A stretch of DNA of 64,000 nucleotides from Malus domestica (GCF_042453785.1 NC_091661.1:25783501-25847500), one strand, 5' to 3'. Shown: positions 35,350 to 47,723, counted from the first letter of the stretch. The notes: generated by a model from the sequence alone, not told the origin. Program-made: numbers and translations.

Positions 35350-38300
35350 ATGGCAGGGAAGATGAAGAAGGGCGAGGCGAGCAGTAGCAGCAGAAGCGGC
35401 GGCGGCAGTAACCACAGAGGGGAAAGCGTGGTGGATGATTACGGCGAAAATAAAAGCTCCTGCGGCTACTGCAGATCCCCTGCTCGCACCAGTATCACTC
35501 ACGGTTCGTCTCTCTCGTCAACTCCGTCTCTCTCTGTCGTAGTTTGTTTGGTTTTAAGTTCGTAATCCAGTTGATTTGTCTTGCTGATTAGAATCTGAAC
35601 AAGTTTAGAATTTTGATTGTGATTAATGGAGCTGTGTGAAAAAAATTAGGCCTTTAAAGTTGATTACATTCTTCGGATGGTTGCTGTTCATTCAGTAGTC
35701 GTTGCGAATCCTCGAAAAATTTGTAGTTTTGAATCATTGGGTTTAATTCCATGAATACAAGGTACTGTGATCAATTTACAAATTAGTTATCAGGTTTCTA
35801 AGCGATTCGAATTCGACAGAAAGAGTTGTGATGTTAGTCCAATGCTAATATGGTAACTATAGCTCTATTTTCCGTCCCCGTGTTAAAGTTCTTTTGCTGT
35901 TTTTTTGATGAATTTAATGTTTCTGATTACGTTCTTAACTTGTCTTTGATTTTTCAGGTTTGTGGGCACATAGCATTACGATTGATGACTACCAAGGTTG
36001 GTTTTTTATTGGCTGCTCTTTATATTTTGTGAACAATACTACTGTTATTCTACTGGCATGATTTCTTTATTGTGTACGTATTTTAACGAGTCTCTGTTTA
36101 GATCTTCTTGACCGGGGTTGGAGGCGATCTGGTTGTTTCCTTTACAAACCTGACATGGAAAGAACATGCTGCCCTGCTTATACTATTCGTCTGAGAGCAG
36201 GCGATTTTGTTCCTTCCAAAGAGCAAGTGCGGGTGTCTAGACGAATGCAAAGGTATAGTTATGTTGCCTTTTATTATTCTTCCACCTCTCCCCAAAAAGC
36301 ACAGTTTTCAGTGTTGTTGCGTGTAGATTGGGAATGATCATTCTTTTGGTATGTTTAGAATAATTCATCAGTTAACTTACAATATAGAACCCCTCCAAAG
36401 ATAATGTCTGATGATCTTTCAAGGTTTCTGCACAGAATCTGCTTTAAAGAAAATTCTAATGTCGTATTTTGCAATTTTCCAAGGTTTTTAGTGGGTCATG
36501 GACTAATTGATGGCGATTACTTTCAGTTATCAGTAGTGTAATTTTTTATGATCTTCGTATCACTATTAAGTTCTAGCAAAACATACGTTTATTTAGATTT
36601 GTACTTTATCCTGATCACTGAAAATGATCTATGCCTAGGTACTTAGAAGGTAACTTGGAATGTAAGAAACTAGGGGAGTGTATGGAGAATCCAAATGCCT
36701 CTAAGGACACACGCAGCCATACCCATCTCGAAGTTTCAAGCTCAGCTGCGAAAGAATCCTGTTCCAATAACAATGAACAGAAGGGTGGGGAAGAAAAGAT
36801 TATGCATTACTTATCAGATCAAGTTGATAATGCCGTTCGTGGTTGCTCTGAAAATGGGGAATTCCCTGACATTCAATTTCCAAAAGCTATTGTTAAAAAG
36901 GTTTTACAAGCCAAAAGAAAGCTATTGGTTGAAGGATCTGAAGATCTCTTGTACTCGAGCAATATTGCATTCCAAATAGCGGCTACTATAAGGAGGTCGT
37001 TACCAGGTGAGAAGGATGTCCACCAGGGAAGATTGTCGACGCATATTACAGATGAAAAAGGGCCATCTCCAAAACTTATTGCTGAAAAGCTAGAGAGTTA
37101 CTTGAATCAGTTGGCAGAAACATCTGGTCTGTTAGTCAGGGCTTGCAACGGACATTTAAATTTTTATTCTGCCACAAAACAAGCTTCCTCATACGAAAGT
37201 GCTCAAACTGTTAACATCTCAAAAGGATCTGCTGCCGGGTCTGAAAGTAAAGGCTGCAGTGTGACACATAGCTCTCAAAATGCTCCAGTAAAGAGGCGTA
37301 GACTTGAGATTCATTTGAGAAGGTCCAGTTTCGATTCAGAAGAATATGCTTTATATAGACGGTATCAAATAGCGGTGCATAATGATACCCCTGAGCATGT
37401 TACTGAAAAATCGTATAAGAGGTTCCTGGTTGATACTCCCTTAAATTATGTGCCTCCAAAAGGTGATGGAACAGTTCCACCTTGTGGCTTTGGTTCTTTC
37501 CATCAGCAATATGTTGTTGATGGCAAGCTTATTGCAGTTGGTGTTATAGATATCCTCCCTAGATGTTTGTCGAGTAAATACTTATTTTGGGACCCAGATT
37601 TTGCCTTCCTATCACCTGGAAAGTATTCAGCACTACAAGAAATAAATTGGGTGAAAGAAAATCACGCCCATTGCTCTACTCTCCAGTATTATTATCTCGG
37701 TTATTACATTCACACTTGCAGTAAGATGAGATACAAAGCAGCATATTGCCCGTCTGAGTTACTCTGTCCGCTCCGTTACCAGTAAGTTCCCTTTCACTTG
37801 TAGCAGCTGACAATGGAAAGCCGTTACTTGTTTCAATTTACTAATTAGGTTGAAAATTCTTCCTTTATACATTTGTCCTCTTTGTTACTTCTCTTGATAA
37901 TTATATACATGCGAGCTGAAGTTTCAGATGAGACCAATGTCAACTTTATTTACACACGATGGAAATCATTACTTGTCAATATTTTCATATAAATCAAGAA
38001 AATTTTCTAGTGTCCTGATATTCAAAGTTTTTCGGTGACTGACAAACAGAAATTTTAACTCCAGGTGGATTCCTTTTCATATTGCCAAGCCTTTGCTTGA
38101 TAAAAAGCGGTATGCTGTTCTGTCGGATGTTTCCGTCTCACAAGATAGAGAGTCCTTGCCACCTCATGTTTCTGAAGAAGTCATGGAAGTGCAACATGAT
38201 GACATCGGGAAAGAAGACACTAATGATTTTCCTATGTATGATGATGAAGGAGCAATTGACGTTGAATATGAAAGCTCAGACAACGAACAAAATCTGGTAT

Positions 38301-38587
38301 CTGTTGATGTGAAAGATGGAGATATCGGTAACATTTTAATCGGGTTGAATGGATCTCGTGTGAGATTCAAGGTATGTATACTCAAGAGTCATAGAATTTT
38401 CAGACCTCCCCACCCAAAATCCAGATACCTTCGGGCATTCATTTACTTGCTACACTGTTTTTCGTTGAAGGATATAAAGTTCGCTTTTGGTTCTTCAAAA
38501 AGGAGTTACTTGGAGTTCCAGCTGCACCGATATATGAGAGTTGTAGGTGAAGAGCTGGCTGAGCGAATGGTTTATTCACTCGAGTGA
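35350..38587 (+). CDS. ATE1: Arginyl-tRNA--protein transferase (ATE)
   Basis: Six exons: 35350-35503, 35958-35996, 36102-36252, 36639-37781, 38065-38371 and 38471-38587. They join in frame to 636 residues, the usual plant length. ATE moves arginine from Arg-tRNA to N-terminal Asp, Glu or oxidised Cys, marking proteins for the N-degron (PRT6) pathway in cytosol and nucleus. The N-terminal domain has CGYC (residues 38-41) and CCPAY (Cys 87-88), the four cysteines that bind an Fe-S cluster in yeast Ate1. [20 protein letters not shown] and RRSGCFLYKPDME are family hallmarks. The C-terminal domain has YALYRRYQ, VDGKLIAVGVIDILPRCLSS, YLFWDPDF and LQYYYLGYYIH. The ATG at 35350 starts MAGKMKKGEASS; nothing upstream in frame looks better. 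The last intron is 99 nt, in frame and free of stops. Arabidopsis has two ATE genes, so the paralogue number is not certain. Confidence 0.95.
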
Positions 38588-38830
38588 TTTGGTCGTTCTC
38601 GTGACCCTTCGATTGATTTCATCACAAATGAAAGATTTGCACAATGTAGCCGGAGCCGACTTTTCTGCCTGAATCAACCGCCTGGCCATTTTACCTGGGG
38701 GCTAAACCGGTAAGCCAATGCCGAGTAGTTTGGTTCCGGCAGCCGTTCCAACCGGCTATGTTCAATATCCGACAGACTCCTTCCTCGGATGCATCTTGCA
38801 GTTTACATTTTTTTCTTCATGTCAAGTTAT

Positions 38831-39026
38831 GGAAAGGGATCCTGTTCCATCAAATCCTCCCCATCAATCAATCCGGACCTCTTGAAATTTGATACAACAA
38901 TTAAAGTTATTATAACTTTTAAAGTGGATCCCTGTATGTAGCCGTTAGATCAAATTTTAAGGGTCTGAATTAGTTGATGAGGTGATGAGGAGGATTTGGT
39001 AGAAGGGAGAGGATCCCCTTCCTTCC
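38831..39026. mobile_element. 196-bp MITE with 9-bp target duplication
   Basis: Flanked by TCAAGTTAT at 38822-38830 and 39027-39035. The terminal inverted repeats begin GGAAAGGGATCCT on the left and, reverse-complemented, GGAAGGAAGGGGATCCT on the right. Further inverted matches follow (ATCAAATCCTCC and CCAAATCCTCC; CCGGACC and TCAGACC). A 9-bp duplication suggests a Mutator-type MITE. It lies about 240 bp downstream of the ATE stop codon. Confidence 0.8.
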
Positions 39027-39035
39027 TCAAGTTAT

Positions 39036-39733
39036 ATCTATTTAAATTGGTAAATTTATAAGAGTTGCCCAAATGCATAATTAAGCTACGATTCACCCTT
39101 TTATATTTTAATATAATATTAGATTTAATTTGGTCCCCAGCATTAATTTTGTGGGTCCCGTTGTACGATTGAAATTCTGACGTCAGCAAACTGTTTTTTC
39201 CCGCCGGACTGTGCGGATTAATTTTGGCGAATGAAGATGTTCGAGTCGGTTTATATTTGCTTCTGTTTCTTCATGTGCTAACTTTAAAAGTCCTTAGAAA
39301 ATAAGGTGAGAAAATGACCAAATTAGGAATTCAAACAGAATCACCGATAATCGTGATTTATATAGCCCCGTACTGAAAACACGAGATAATCTGTCTTAAC
39401 GTAATGAGAGGGATAGACAAAAAGAAATATACCATCGATGTCTGCTAAGAATGTCTCGATCACAAACACGCTAGACGAGCAAATCAATCATCGATCAATC
39501 ACAATGGTGAGGGCAAGTGGGAATTTTATTGAACAAGAGATTGCATTTAAAGAGAGGTTACATACAAGAAGATCATATTCGAACACAATCAAAAGTTTTA
39601 CGATTCCGTTATTGAAGGCAAGTTCGGATGGTTGCCTAAATTCAGGAATTACGAGCTTCTAATTCACACGAGTTGAAGAAGAAGAACAATGAGATTTGAA
39701 GAATGTACAGTTGAGTATGAACGGGGTCATCGA
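39036..39733. other. Convergent spacer between ATE and the Yippee-like gene
   Basis: 3' flanks of two convergent genes. The part nearest 39734 is probably the 3' UTR of the Yippee-like gene. No other coding signal is seen. Confidence 0.5.
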
Positions 39734-41650
39734 TCAAGCTTCATCTGCATCGCTGCTACCGACTTGTGCTTCGTGACTGACCCAATAATTGTTTCCATCC
39801 GGACCCAACACCTTCACCCTGCTCAAGCATGAAGCTCACAAACTTATTTTCACATAACTCAGATTAGATTAGAATGCTAAATTTTCTTTCTCCGCACGTC
39901 TACTGACCGCTCAAGTACGGATTTTCCTTCCTTGTACTTCTGGGCCTCTTCGTGGGCAGTCTCCTAAAAGAAACCATCAGAACGAATAACAGCAGAAAAA
40001 GAAATGTATAAATCATGATAGTTCTAATCATGGCTCATGATCTTACATATTTCCACCCCACTATCGATCCACACCCGACACAGAAAATGTCAGCAACTGT
40101 GTGCAGTCCAGTGATCATCGATCTATCTTCACACTCTCCGGAAAATACGTTCACTCTGTAATATGATTGGAGATGTGAATCACATATCTAAAACCAACTA
40201 ATTGCATGCATATACGGCTCAATGACAAATTTCGTTGAATGAGCTTGCAAATGTGCACTTATTATCCTATTTCAGACGGCATTATCCCCCCCACATTCCA
40301 TACTTTCAGCTATGTTGGGACATAATTTGAGAGACCAAATGAAAAATATGACTCAGAGACTGAGTGCTGGAAGCTATTGGGGCAATTCTCTCGTTATATA
40401 TAAATTCAAGGAAAGAAAGCAGATTTTCATTGAAACGGAAATAGACCAGTGTCGTATGATCAATAAAGCACACATGCAATCGATAAATGTTTCTTGAACA
40501 CGGGTAAAAACAAACAGAATAGTCTTTCACTATTTCAACATCTCATCTGTAACTCCCATATCAGACATGGTAAAGATGTCCAAATATTAAGAAAAACTTA
40601 CACCTTCTTGAAGAGATACGCCTTCCCGTGCCTGGAGTGGAAAGACTGAATGAAACACAGGCAAAACATGTAGTCAGAAAACGCGCTTGTTTTCAAATTT
40701 GAAATTACCAATCAAGAGTTATTTGACTCCAAATGAAAAGTGAAAATAAGTGGCAATCACAACAACGAAGAACAGAACAAGCCTTAGTTATACTAAACTA
40801 TTCAATAATCAACATTGTTTCATACCTTGTCATCAAAACTTTAAAGACAGCACAGACTATAACCATCTTTCATTTCATTCTAATTAGAGCATTACGTTCT
40901 CTTACATTATACCACTCGAGACAATACCGATGCACTCATTCGCTGACAAATGCTTCTAAAACTAGTTGTGCACATGGACGTGAAGGCGCATTTGAAAGCA
41001 ATGAACAATGAAAACTATGAAAGCATAATAACCAAAATTCTAACAGCTACACCATACACCACCAATCCATGTCCTCTCTCGGTCGAAAAGAGGATAAGGT
41101 TTCAATTAAGTTCTAGCTGTCCTCTTCACTAAAAACTAGAACCAAGTTCTTCCGGCACTCCCGGCCTTCAAGAGAAACAATAAAATGCAGCATCATGTTG
41201 GTCCTTGATATAAGTTCCAACTGCCTTATCATTAAATCCATATACTTCAACGGACAGACACCCTATTGAACATTCCTCTATTATCTAGATCATAGTCAAT
41301 CAAGCTCACAAAAGACTATCTAAGAAACTACGACATACTTAACCAGATCTTCTGCTAATAACATTAATCACAAAAGCAGACCAAGTAATAGAGTTGACCA
41401 ATTACACCGTCAAAGAACATGCACATCATCTCAAAAAAAGAAAAAAGAAAAAAGAAACAATTAATCAAGACCCGGATGGAAAATTCAGTAGAAAATCACA
41501 AAAAAGGAATAAATTGTTGCTGATTAAAAGATTGTAAAAGATCAAATTAACAACCCTGGAAACTATGTCCTCACAAAGAGCAAGATGGGTCCGGCAGTGC
41601 CTGCAGCTGTAGATCTTCCCCTCGAGACTCACCACAAATAGCCTCCCCAT
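39734..41650 (-). CDS. Yippee-like putative zinc-binding protein
   Basis: Five exons on the minus strand: 41650-41555, 40645-40602, 40155-40047, 39963-39908 and 39818-39734. They join in frame to 129 residues, matching the family's usual 120-130. The order of conserved segments is complete: [80 protein letters not shown] and EGKSVLER. The two CxxC pairs (CRHC at 16-19 and CVGC) form the single zinc site of the Yippee fold. The exact cellular role in plants is not established; animal Yippee proteins and cereblon share this fold. Start chosen at ATG 41650; the ATG upstream at 41701 would add a non-family extension. Confidence 0.93.
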
Positions 41651-43390
41651 GTCTCCACCGCACACCCAGAAAATTCCTCTAGCCACCCAAATCCGAAGCA
41701 AGATGAAGATCCAGGAAAAGGGTAGTCGTTAAAATCGAAGAAAACCCAGAGGAAGATAGATTTTTGAAGAAATGAATCGACTGAGAGAGAAAAAGAATAC
41801 CCAATTGAGAAAGAAAAGGGCAGATGCCTGAAAAGAAGAGAGAGAATTTCCGGCTGAATATTTTTTACCTTTACCCGGTGTCGTTGGTCTGGTCAAGTCT
41901 CTGTATGTAGTCGCAAGAAATGTGGACGGAAAGGAGGTATCACTTTTTCGGTCACAGTGGAACCCGACAACATGAAATCTACGGTTCTTTGCCCCTTATT
42001 AACAAAATATTTAAGGTTGGTTTTTGCAATAACCTCTGTCGTGTTTTCTACTTATTCATAATTAAAACTTCGCAGGTATGATGTATGGTTTTCATTTCAA
42101 GACAATAGGAGAATTCGAGTTTAAGTGCAAAAAGAGAATAAGACATTTTGTATATTGTTTTTGTTGGGAATGTCTTAGCGCAAAATTAGAAGTTAAGGAT
42201 TTCGATTGATTTGATCACAACCTTCGTATACTAGACACATTGATTTAACAAACTTAATTACAGTTAAAAGTTACATATATGATATGTTTTCGTTATTAGA
42301 AATGCTAAGAAGACTTAATGGAATTCTTCATGGACTTTCTATCACATCACATTTTAACGTAATTCTCGTATTTACATTATAAAACATGGATATTAAAGAG
42401 ACTCTAAAAACATGACTTTTCATGAACTGTCTGTCACTTCACACTTTAACGTCAATTCTCGAACCAATATTATAAAACATCGAATGAGACCGTTTAGGAA
42501 AAAGGGCCTCCAAGACGAATAGTTCTTCCTGATCATGATCACCAACATGTATTATTAATTTATTATCATAAAAGAAGCTTAAAGATATTCACCAAAAAAT
42601 GAAGCTCAAAGATGATATTGACCGTAAGGTTGTAATGTGAGTTTACAAAGGTTCATAAAATATCACCCTAGTACATCTACTTACCATGTTTCCCCATATG
42701 TAACTAAATTTTGATGTCAAAGTTTCAACTTCTTTGGTATTCTTATATTAACAATTATTGTTGATAACATATGAATTTCTGATCTGTATATATATATATA
42801 TATATATTTTTTATATGAAGGTAAGGTATAAAATAGAAACGTATCGCAAGCTCTCATAGGATAGGCCATTTAGAACCTGACAATTTCAAATTGGTATGCT
42901 ATACCTATTACCTGAAAGGGATTTGACTCATGATTACTCAGGCCAGACTCTAAGAATTTGGGGTCTCAAGCAAGTCTTCGAAGCGGAGCCCTAAAGTTCT
43001 TGGACTCCCGAGCCTTTGTACATTGATATGTATAAAAAAAAATCGCTAAATACATGAAAGAGTATATTTCTATATCAAATATCATTAAAAATCAATATCA
43101 AAAGAAGAAAGATATACAAACATTACTTGAATATCACACGTCTGGCGTTTTTAGACACAAATATACTAATTAAGTTTACGTAATCTAATTTTTGAACCAA
43201 TACTTTTTCAATTGATAAAATAGCTAACCCATCCAAATGGTTCAGCCGTTTAGGGTTTGGTGTATAGCAATCTAGGGAGTGCAAAAAAAGAAGTAAACAA
43301 ATTTGTTTTTCAAGTTAATAAGAACATGTTTGAGTTGCTAGACATTTCACTCTTCATGTACAAAATAGGTTTGCTGTTTTTTATTCTATT
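41651..43390. other. Upstream region of the Yippee-like gene and AT-rich spacer
   Basis: The first few hundred bases are the 5' leader and promoter of the minus-strand Yippee-like gene. The remainder to the target site of element B is AT-rich, with a TA tract at about 42787-42806. I see no gene. Confidence 0.5.
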
Positions 43391-43395
43391 AATAT

Positions 43396-43679
43396 TGTTT
43401 GGGCCCAAATTTACACAATCGGCCCGTGCAATCAAGGCCGTTGAGTGAGCATAGTTCTCAACCGTCAGATGGAAAAATGAGATATTTTTGTTAGAGGATA
43501 ATATTATGGTTTTTATCATAATTATCTTTTAATACGAATTATATGCATCTTTTTAAACCAGATAAATATGATTCGAATTATATCTCAACGGAGAGACATG
43601 TGGAACAGTCCAATTTAATTTGGGTTTGTTAGCAGTATACCGTGTGGGTTAGAATAACTCGACTATATATATATATATG

Positions 43680-43712
<33 letters not shown>

Positions 43713-44602
43713 TTTTTATTGATGGCTGCCGTAACATACATATGGCAAGGAAAGGAGGCCTAGCCTAGCTAGGCTTCTAATATGATGAGGTTTGAATAAG
43801 TCAGGATGCATGGTTTTGGGATAATGTTGAAGTCAAGATAATGATGCAAATTGGAGCAGATAATGGTGCATGGGAATTTGGATGGCAGTAATCCACGACA
43901 TTTAAATATTATTATAACCAATCTTTGGGTTAGATTGGTGTTCTGCAAAGATGAAAGAAGCATGGCATTACAAAATCTATAAATAGAGGCAGCGGCAATG
44001 ATATAAGCCCACAAAAATCAATACAAAATTGCCCTGCGCAAACTCTCACAACTTGTGATTTTTCTTTTTCCTTTTTCGCTGACACATCTTCCGTTGGCAT
44101 CAACAGCACTGTGGAAGCAACCGGTGATATCTTAAGTCGGCATAGATAGCTCTGTCACCGTAGAGTCAGTCGGTCTCGCAGTATCTTCCGTTGGCATCAA
44201 CAGCACTGCGGCGAGAACGATTGATTACCTATCCAAGTCTCGGTCGAGAAGGGTTCCTAAATCCTTATTGGTCGAGGTCATCTCATCAGCCTTCTCGGCA
44301 AAGTGAGGTGTTACAGTTATTACATTCGGCACATTGAAAGCCGAATTTGATATTGAACTTCGTAAGAATAGTAACCTTGTCTTCAGGTTCGAGAGCCCAA
44401 GAGGCCGAGACGTGTTCCTTTCTCGGCCGCAATCGCAAGACGCAGAAGTCAGTAGCGCGACCCAACGCAACATCAACAAATTTACTCCTCGGCCGAGCTC
44501 GGCCGACGAGTTGGCACGCCCCGCATTCACCGAAGGACGTAGTTAGCTCATTAATTACTCGGCCTGCACGCCACGTAGGCTTTGTAGTTTCTAGGGTCAA
44601 CA
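43396..44602 (+). repeat. Element B 5' LTR
   Basis: 1207 bp. Contains a long TA tract followed by a T run near 43660-43720. A TATA-like CTATAAATAGAG at about 43976-43988 is a plausible LTR promoter. Confidence 0.93.
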
Positions 44603-44625
44603 TTTTGGCACGCCCGGTGGGACCC
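44603..44625 (+). other. Element B primer-binding-like site
   Basis: Begins TTTTGGCACGCCCGGTGGG directly after the LTR end. The same position in element A has TTTTGGCACGCCCAATGGG. I could not assign the priming tRNA by memory. Confidence 0.6.
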
Positions 44626-44648
44626 AGTGCTAATACTACGAAGTTCAT

Positions 44649-45521
44649 ATGATATATCAAGATTCCAATCTGGCTCAACGTAGCCGATTGTACGAGCTCC
44701 TGGAGGAATTGAAAAAACATAATGAGGAATGTAAAAAATCTTTGGAAGCAGAAAAAGTTCTTCGTGGCCATAGAGAGATGCAAAAGTCATTCGCTTGCAT
44801 GTTGGAAATAAAAACTCCTGTTACCCTACAAGGGCAATGGGTAAATGAAGACAGGGCTCGATTTAATGCCTGGCTAGATAAAGAAAAATTTCCTTACGTT
44901 TCTGATTACAGATCAATTCCATTTGAAAAATGGTTAGGTCCAAAGACCGGGGGACAATTTTCCGCTCCGGCCGTAATCAAACATCGGCCTAAGAAAATTG
45001 TTAATTTGGCCGAAGAACAAAGGCCACCTATTTTTTCGGTCGAGGCTGAAAATATGGTCGGCCAAGAAGACAAACCTAGGCCACCTATTTTTTCGGTCGA
45101 GACTGAAAGTGTGGTAGGCCTAGATGGAAAAATTCAAGTTTTTGAGCCACAAATCGACTCAGAAAATAATTTGTCAAAAGAATGCTCCAATGACGAACGA
45201 GGCCGAGATATTGGCCTAGCCCAAGAAACTACGCCAATTGATATGATTATTGGCGATAAAGTCGATATGGAGAAATCTCATTCGGCCAAGTTATTTGAAT
45301 TAAAAGCCGAAATTATGCCTAGGGGGCATAATAATTTTTTAACACATTCGGCGACCGATAAAAAACATTCCTTCAAGCCGAACGTATTTGGAGATGATTT
45401 TTTATTCGGCTTTGGAAAATGTCAAAATGAAAATTTTGATGTAAAAAGATCTCGGCTTGGAATAAAACATCGTTGGCCTCCTTCTCTTGATAGCTCGGCC
45501 ACTTTTGTTTTCTTTTATTAA
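44649..45521 (+). CDS. Element B orphan ORF, 290 aa, unrecognised
   Basis: An uninterrupted ATG-to-TAA frame starting 46 bp after the LTR, in the position of gag. Residues 1-60 are Leu/Glu/Lys-rich and coiled-coil-like (RLYELLEELKKHNEECKKSL). Next comes LQGQWVNEDRARFNAWLDKE and RSIPFEKWLGPK. The middle has two tandem copies of RPPIFSVE, each followed by an xVG motif, then an acidic Asp/Asn-rich section and TPIDMIIGDK. The C-terminus has RSRLGIKHRWPP. No zinc knuckle or enzyme motif is visible. Element A preserves the C-terminal two thirds (908-1480), with one RPPIFSVE copy. It may be a divergent gag-like or trans-mobilisation factor; that is inference from position only. Confidence 0.7.
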   Translation: MIYQDSNLAQRSRLYELLEELKKHNEECKKSLEAEKVLRGHREMQKSFACMLEIKTPVTLQGQWVNEDRARFNAWLDKEKFPYVSDYRSIPFEKWLGPKTGGQFSAPAVIKHRPKKIVNLAEEQRPPIFSVEAENMVGQEDKPRPPIFSVETESVVGLDGKIQVFEPQIDSENNLSKECSNDERGRDIGLAQETTPIDMIIGDKVDMEKSHSAKLFELKAEIMPRGHNNFLTHSATDKKHSFKPNVFGDDFLFGFGKCQNENFDVKRSRLGIKHRWPPSLDSSATFVFFY

Positions 45522-46511
45522 GAAAATGAATAAATTATTTTCTTAATCATCTGGCTAATTAAGCCGATGCATAAGAAAATAAGGGGGCCAACGGAATAAA
45601 AAAAAAATGTATCGATGCATAGAGGGTCTGTGGTAGTTGAATAATTGATCAAGACCACATGGTTTCGTGGTGTTGTTGCACTGTACAGCCAAGCCCCAGG
45701 AATAATTTGTAGATGGCCGAGTAAAATAGGTTTTTATATATAGGCAGACCGATGTCTTATTTTTTTATTTTTTGGTATCGGTCTCGACCTCGGCCACTCT
45801 ACAAAGGCCTCGGCCTCGACCACCTCATATATAAGCCTTGGCACACATATATATATATATAAAGGAAATGGGAGATGCTCTCGGCCAAAACTATATATAT
45901 AAAGGAAATGGGGGGTTGTTTTTAATGAAGGCATTAGAAACTCGGTGGACCTCAATTTGAAGGAATGGGTTTGACTTTCAACAGCCATGTGGGGCCGACA
46001 TCATCATTTCATGGGATATATATATATATATATATATATATAGTTGAGGAGAGAAGCAGGAATGAAGAGTGAAGGTGATTCACAGATTCGGTCAAAGAAT
46101 ATGGTTGTGGCCATGGGGTGCTATTCTTCAGCAAATTATTTATTCAGCCGAGATGACTGATTTAGCAGAGATGAAGTCGAGCATTTTATGTTCACACTTG
46201 CTCGGCTGTTAGTCTGCCGAGTAGTGTATAAAAAAAAAAGAATGGCTTTTCGACAATTGTTCTTCATTGATAAGTTGGTGTATAGTCTTTCGGCTGGTGT
46301 ATTCGGCTAGAAAGACAGGAAAGGTAACATCTTTGATAGGTGACAGGCCGAGCTGCCAGGAGTGGTTTGCCTCGGCCCCTATTTTTCTCGACTCTCTAAA
46401 AGTTTTTCGACCTCGGCAGTCGAGAACTACGGCAGGTTTTTATTGGCTGTGAACAATTAATTTCCTTAACCTTCGGCTTACGGGCCGAAGCTCAAGGAAA
46501 CTGGAGGGCAA

Positions 46512-46801
46512 TGTTTGGGCCCAAATTTACACAATCGGCCCGTGCAATCAAGGCCGTTGAGTGAGCATAGTTCTCAACCGTCAGATGGAAAAATGAGATA
46601 TTTTTGTTAGAGGATAATATTATGGTTTTTATCATAATTATCTTTTAATACGAATTATATGCATCTTTTTAAACCAGATAAATATGATTCAAATTATATC
46701 TCAACGGAGAGACATGTGGAACAGTCCAATTTAATTTGGGTTTGTTAGCAGTATACCGTGTGGGTTAGAATAACTCGACTATATATATATATATGATTAT
46801 A

Positions 46802-46838
<37 letters not shown>

Positions 46839-47723
46839 ATTGATGGCTGCCGTAACATACATATGGCAAGGAAAGGAGGCCTAGCCTAGCTAGGCTTCTA
46901 ATATGATGAGGTTTGAATAAGTCAGGATGCATGGTTTTGGGATAATGTTGAAGTCAAGATAATGATGCAAATTGGAGCAGATAATGGTGCATGGGAATTT
47001 GGATGGCAGTAATCCACGACATTTAAATATTATTATAACCAATCTTTGGGTTAGATTGGTGTTCTGCAAAGATGAAAGAAGCATGGCATTACAAAATCTA
47101 TAAATAGAGGCAGCGGCAATGATATAAGCCCACAAAAATCAATACAAAATTGCCCTGCGCAAACTCTCACAACTTGTGATTTTTCTTTTTCCTTTTTCGC
47201 TGACACATCTTCCGTTGGCATCAACAGCACTGTGGAAGCAACCGGTGATATCTTAAGTCGGCATAGATAGCTCTGTCACCGTAGAGTCAGTCGGTCTCGC
47301 AGTATCTTCCGTTGGCATCAACAGCACTGCGGCGAGAACGATTGATTACCTATCCAAGTCTCGGTCGAGAAGGGTTCCTAAATCCTTATTGGTCGAGGTC
47401 ATCTCATCAGCCTTCTCGGCAAAGTGAGGTGTTACAGTTATTACATTCGGCACATTGAAAGCCGAATTTGATATTGAACTTCGTAAGAATAGTAACCTTG
47501 TCTTCAGGTTCGAGAGCCCAAGAGGCCGAGACGTGTTCCTTTCTCGGCCGCAATCGCAAGACGCAGAAGTCAGTAGCGCGACCCAACGCAACATCAACAA
47601 ATTTACTCCTCGGCCGAGCTCGGCCGACGAGTTGGCACGCCCCGCATTCACCGAAGGACGTAGTTAGCTCATTAATTACTCGGCCTGCGCGCCACGTAGG
47701 CTTTGTAGTTTCTAGGGTCAACA
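46512..47723 (+). repeat. Element B 3' LTR
   Basis: 1212 bp. Its 5 extra bases relative to the 5' LTR are in the TA/T microsatellite. Confidence 0.93.

Larger units (their letters stand above)
43396..47723 (+). mobile_element. Element B: complete, very young non-autonomous LTR retrotransposon
   Basis: 4328 bp, flanked by AATAT at 43391-43395 and 47724-47728. LTRs are 43396-44602 and 46512-47723, both starting TGTTTGGGCCC and ending GGGTCAACA. By eye they differ at two substitutions (near 43573/46689 and 44568/47688) plus length changes in the TA/T tracts. The primer-binding-like segment TTTTGGCACGCCCGG begins right after the 5' LTR, and a purine-rich AAGGAAACTGGAGGGCAA precedes the 3' LTR. 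The 1.9-kb interior has one long ORF (44649-45521) and no RT, integrase, protease or RNase H, so replication must rely on an autonomous partner. Confidence 0.95.

Noticed and set aside
43666-43720. Repeat arrays as CRISPR-like or satellite
   Set aside because: These are TA/T microsatellite tracts within LTRs; no spacer structure, and the genome is plant nuclear.
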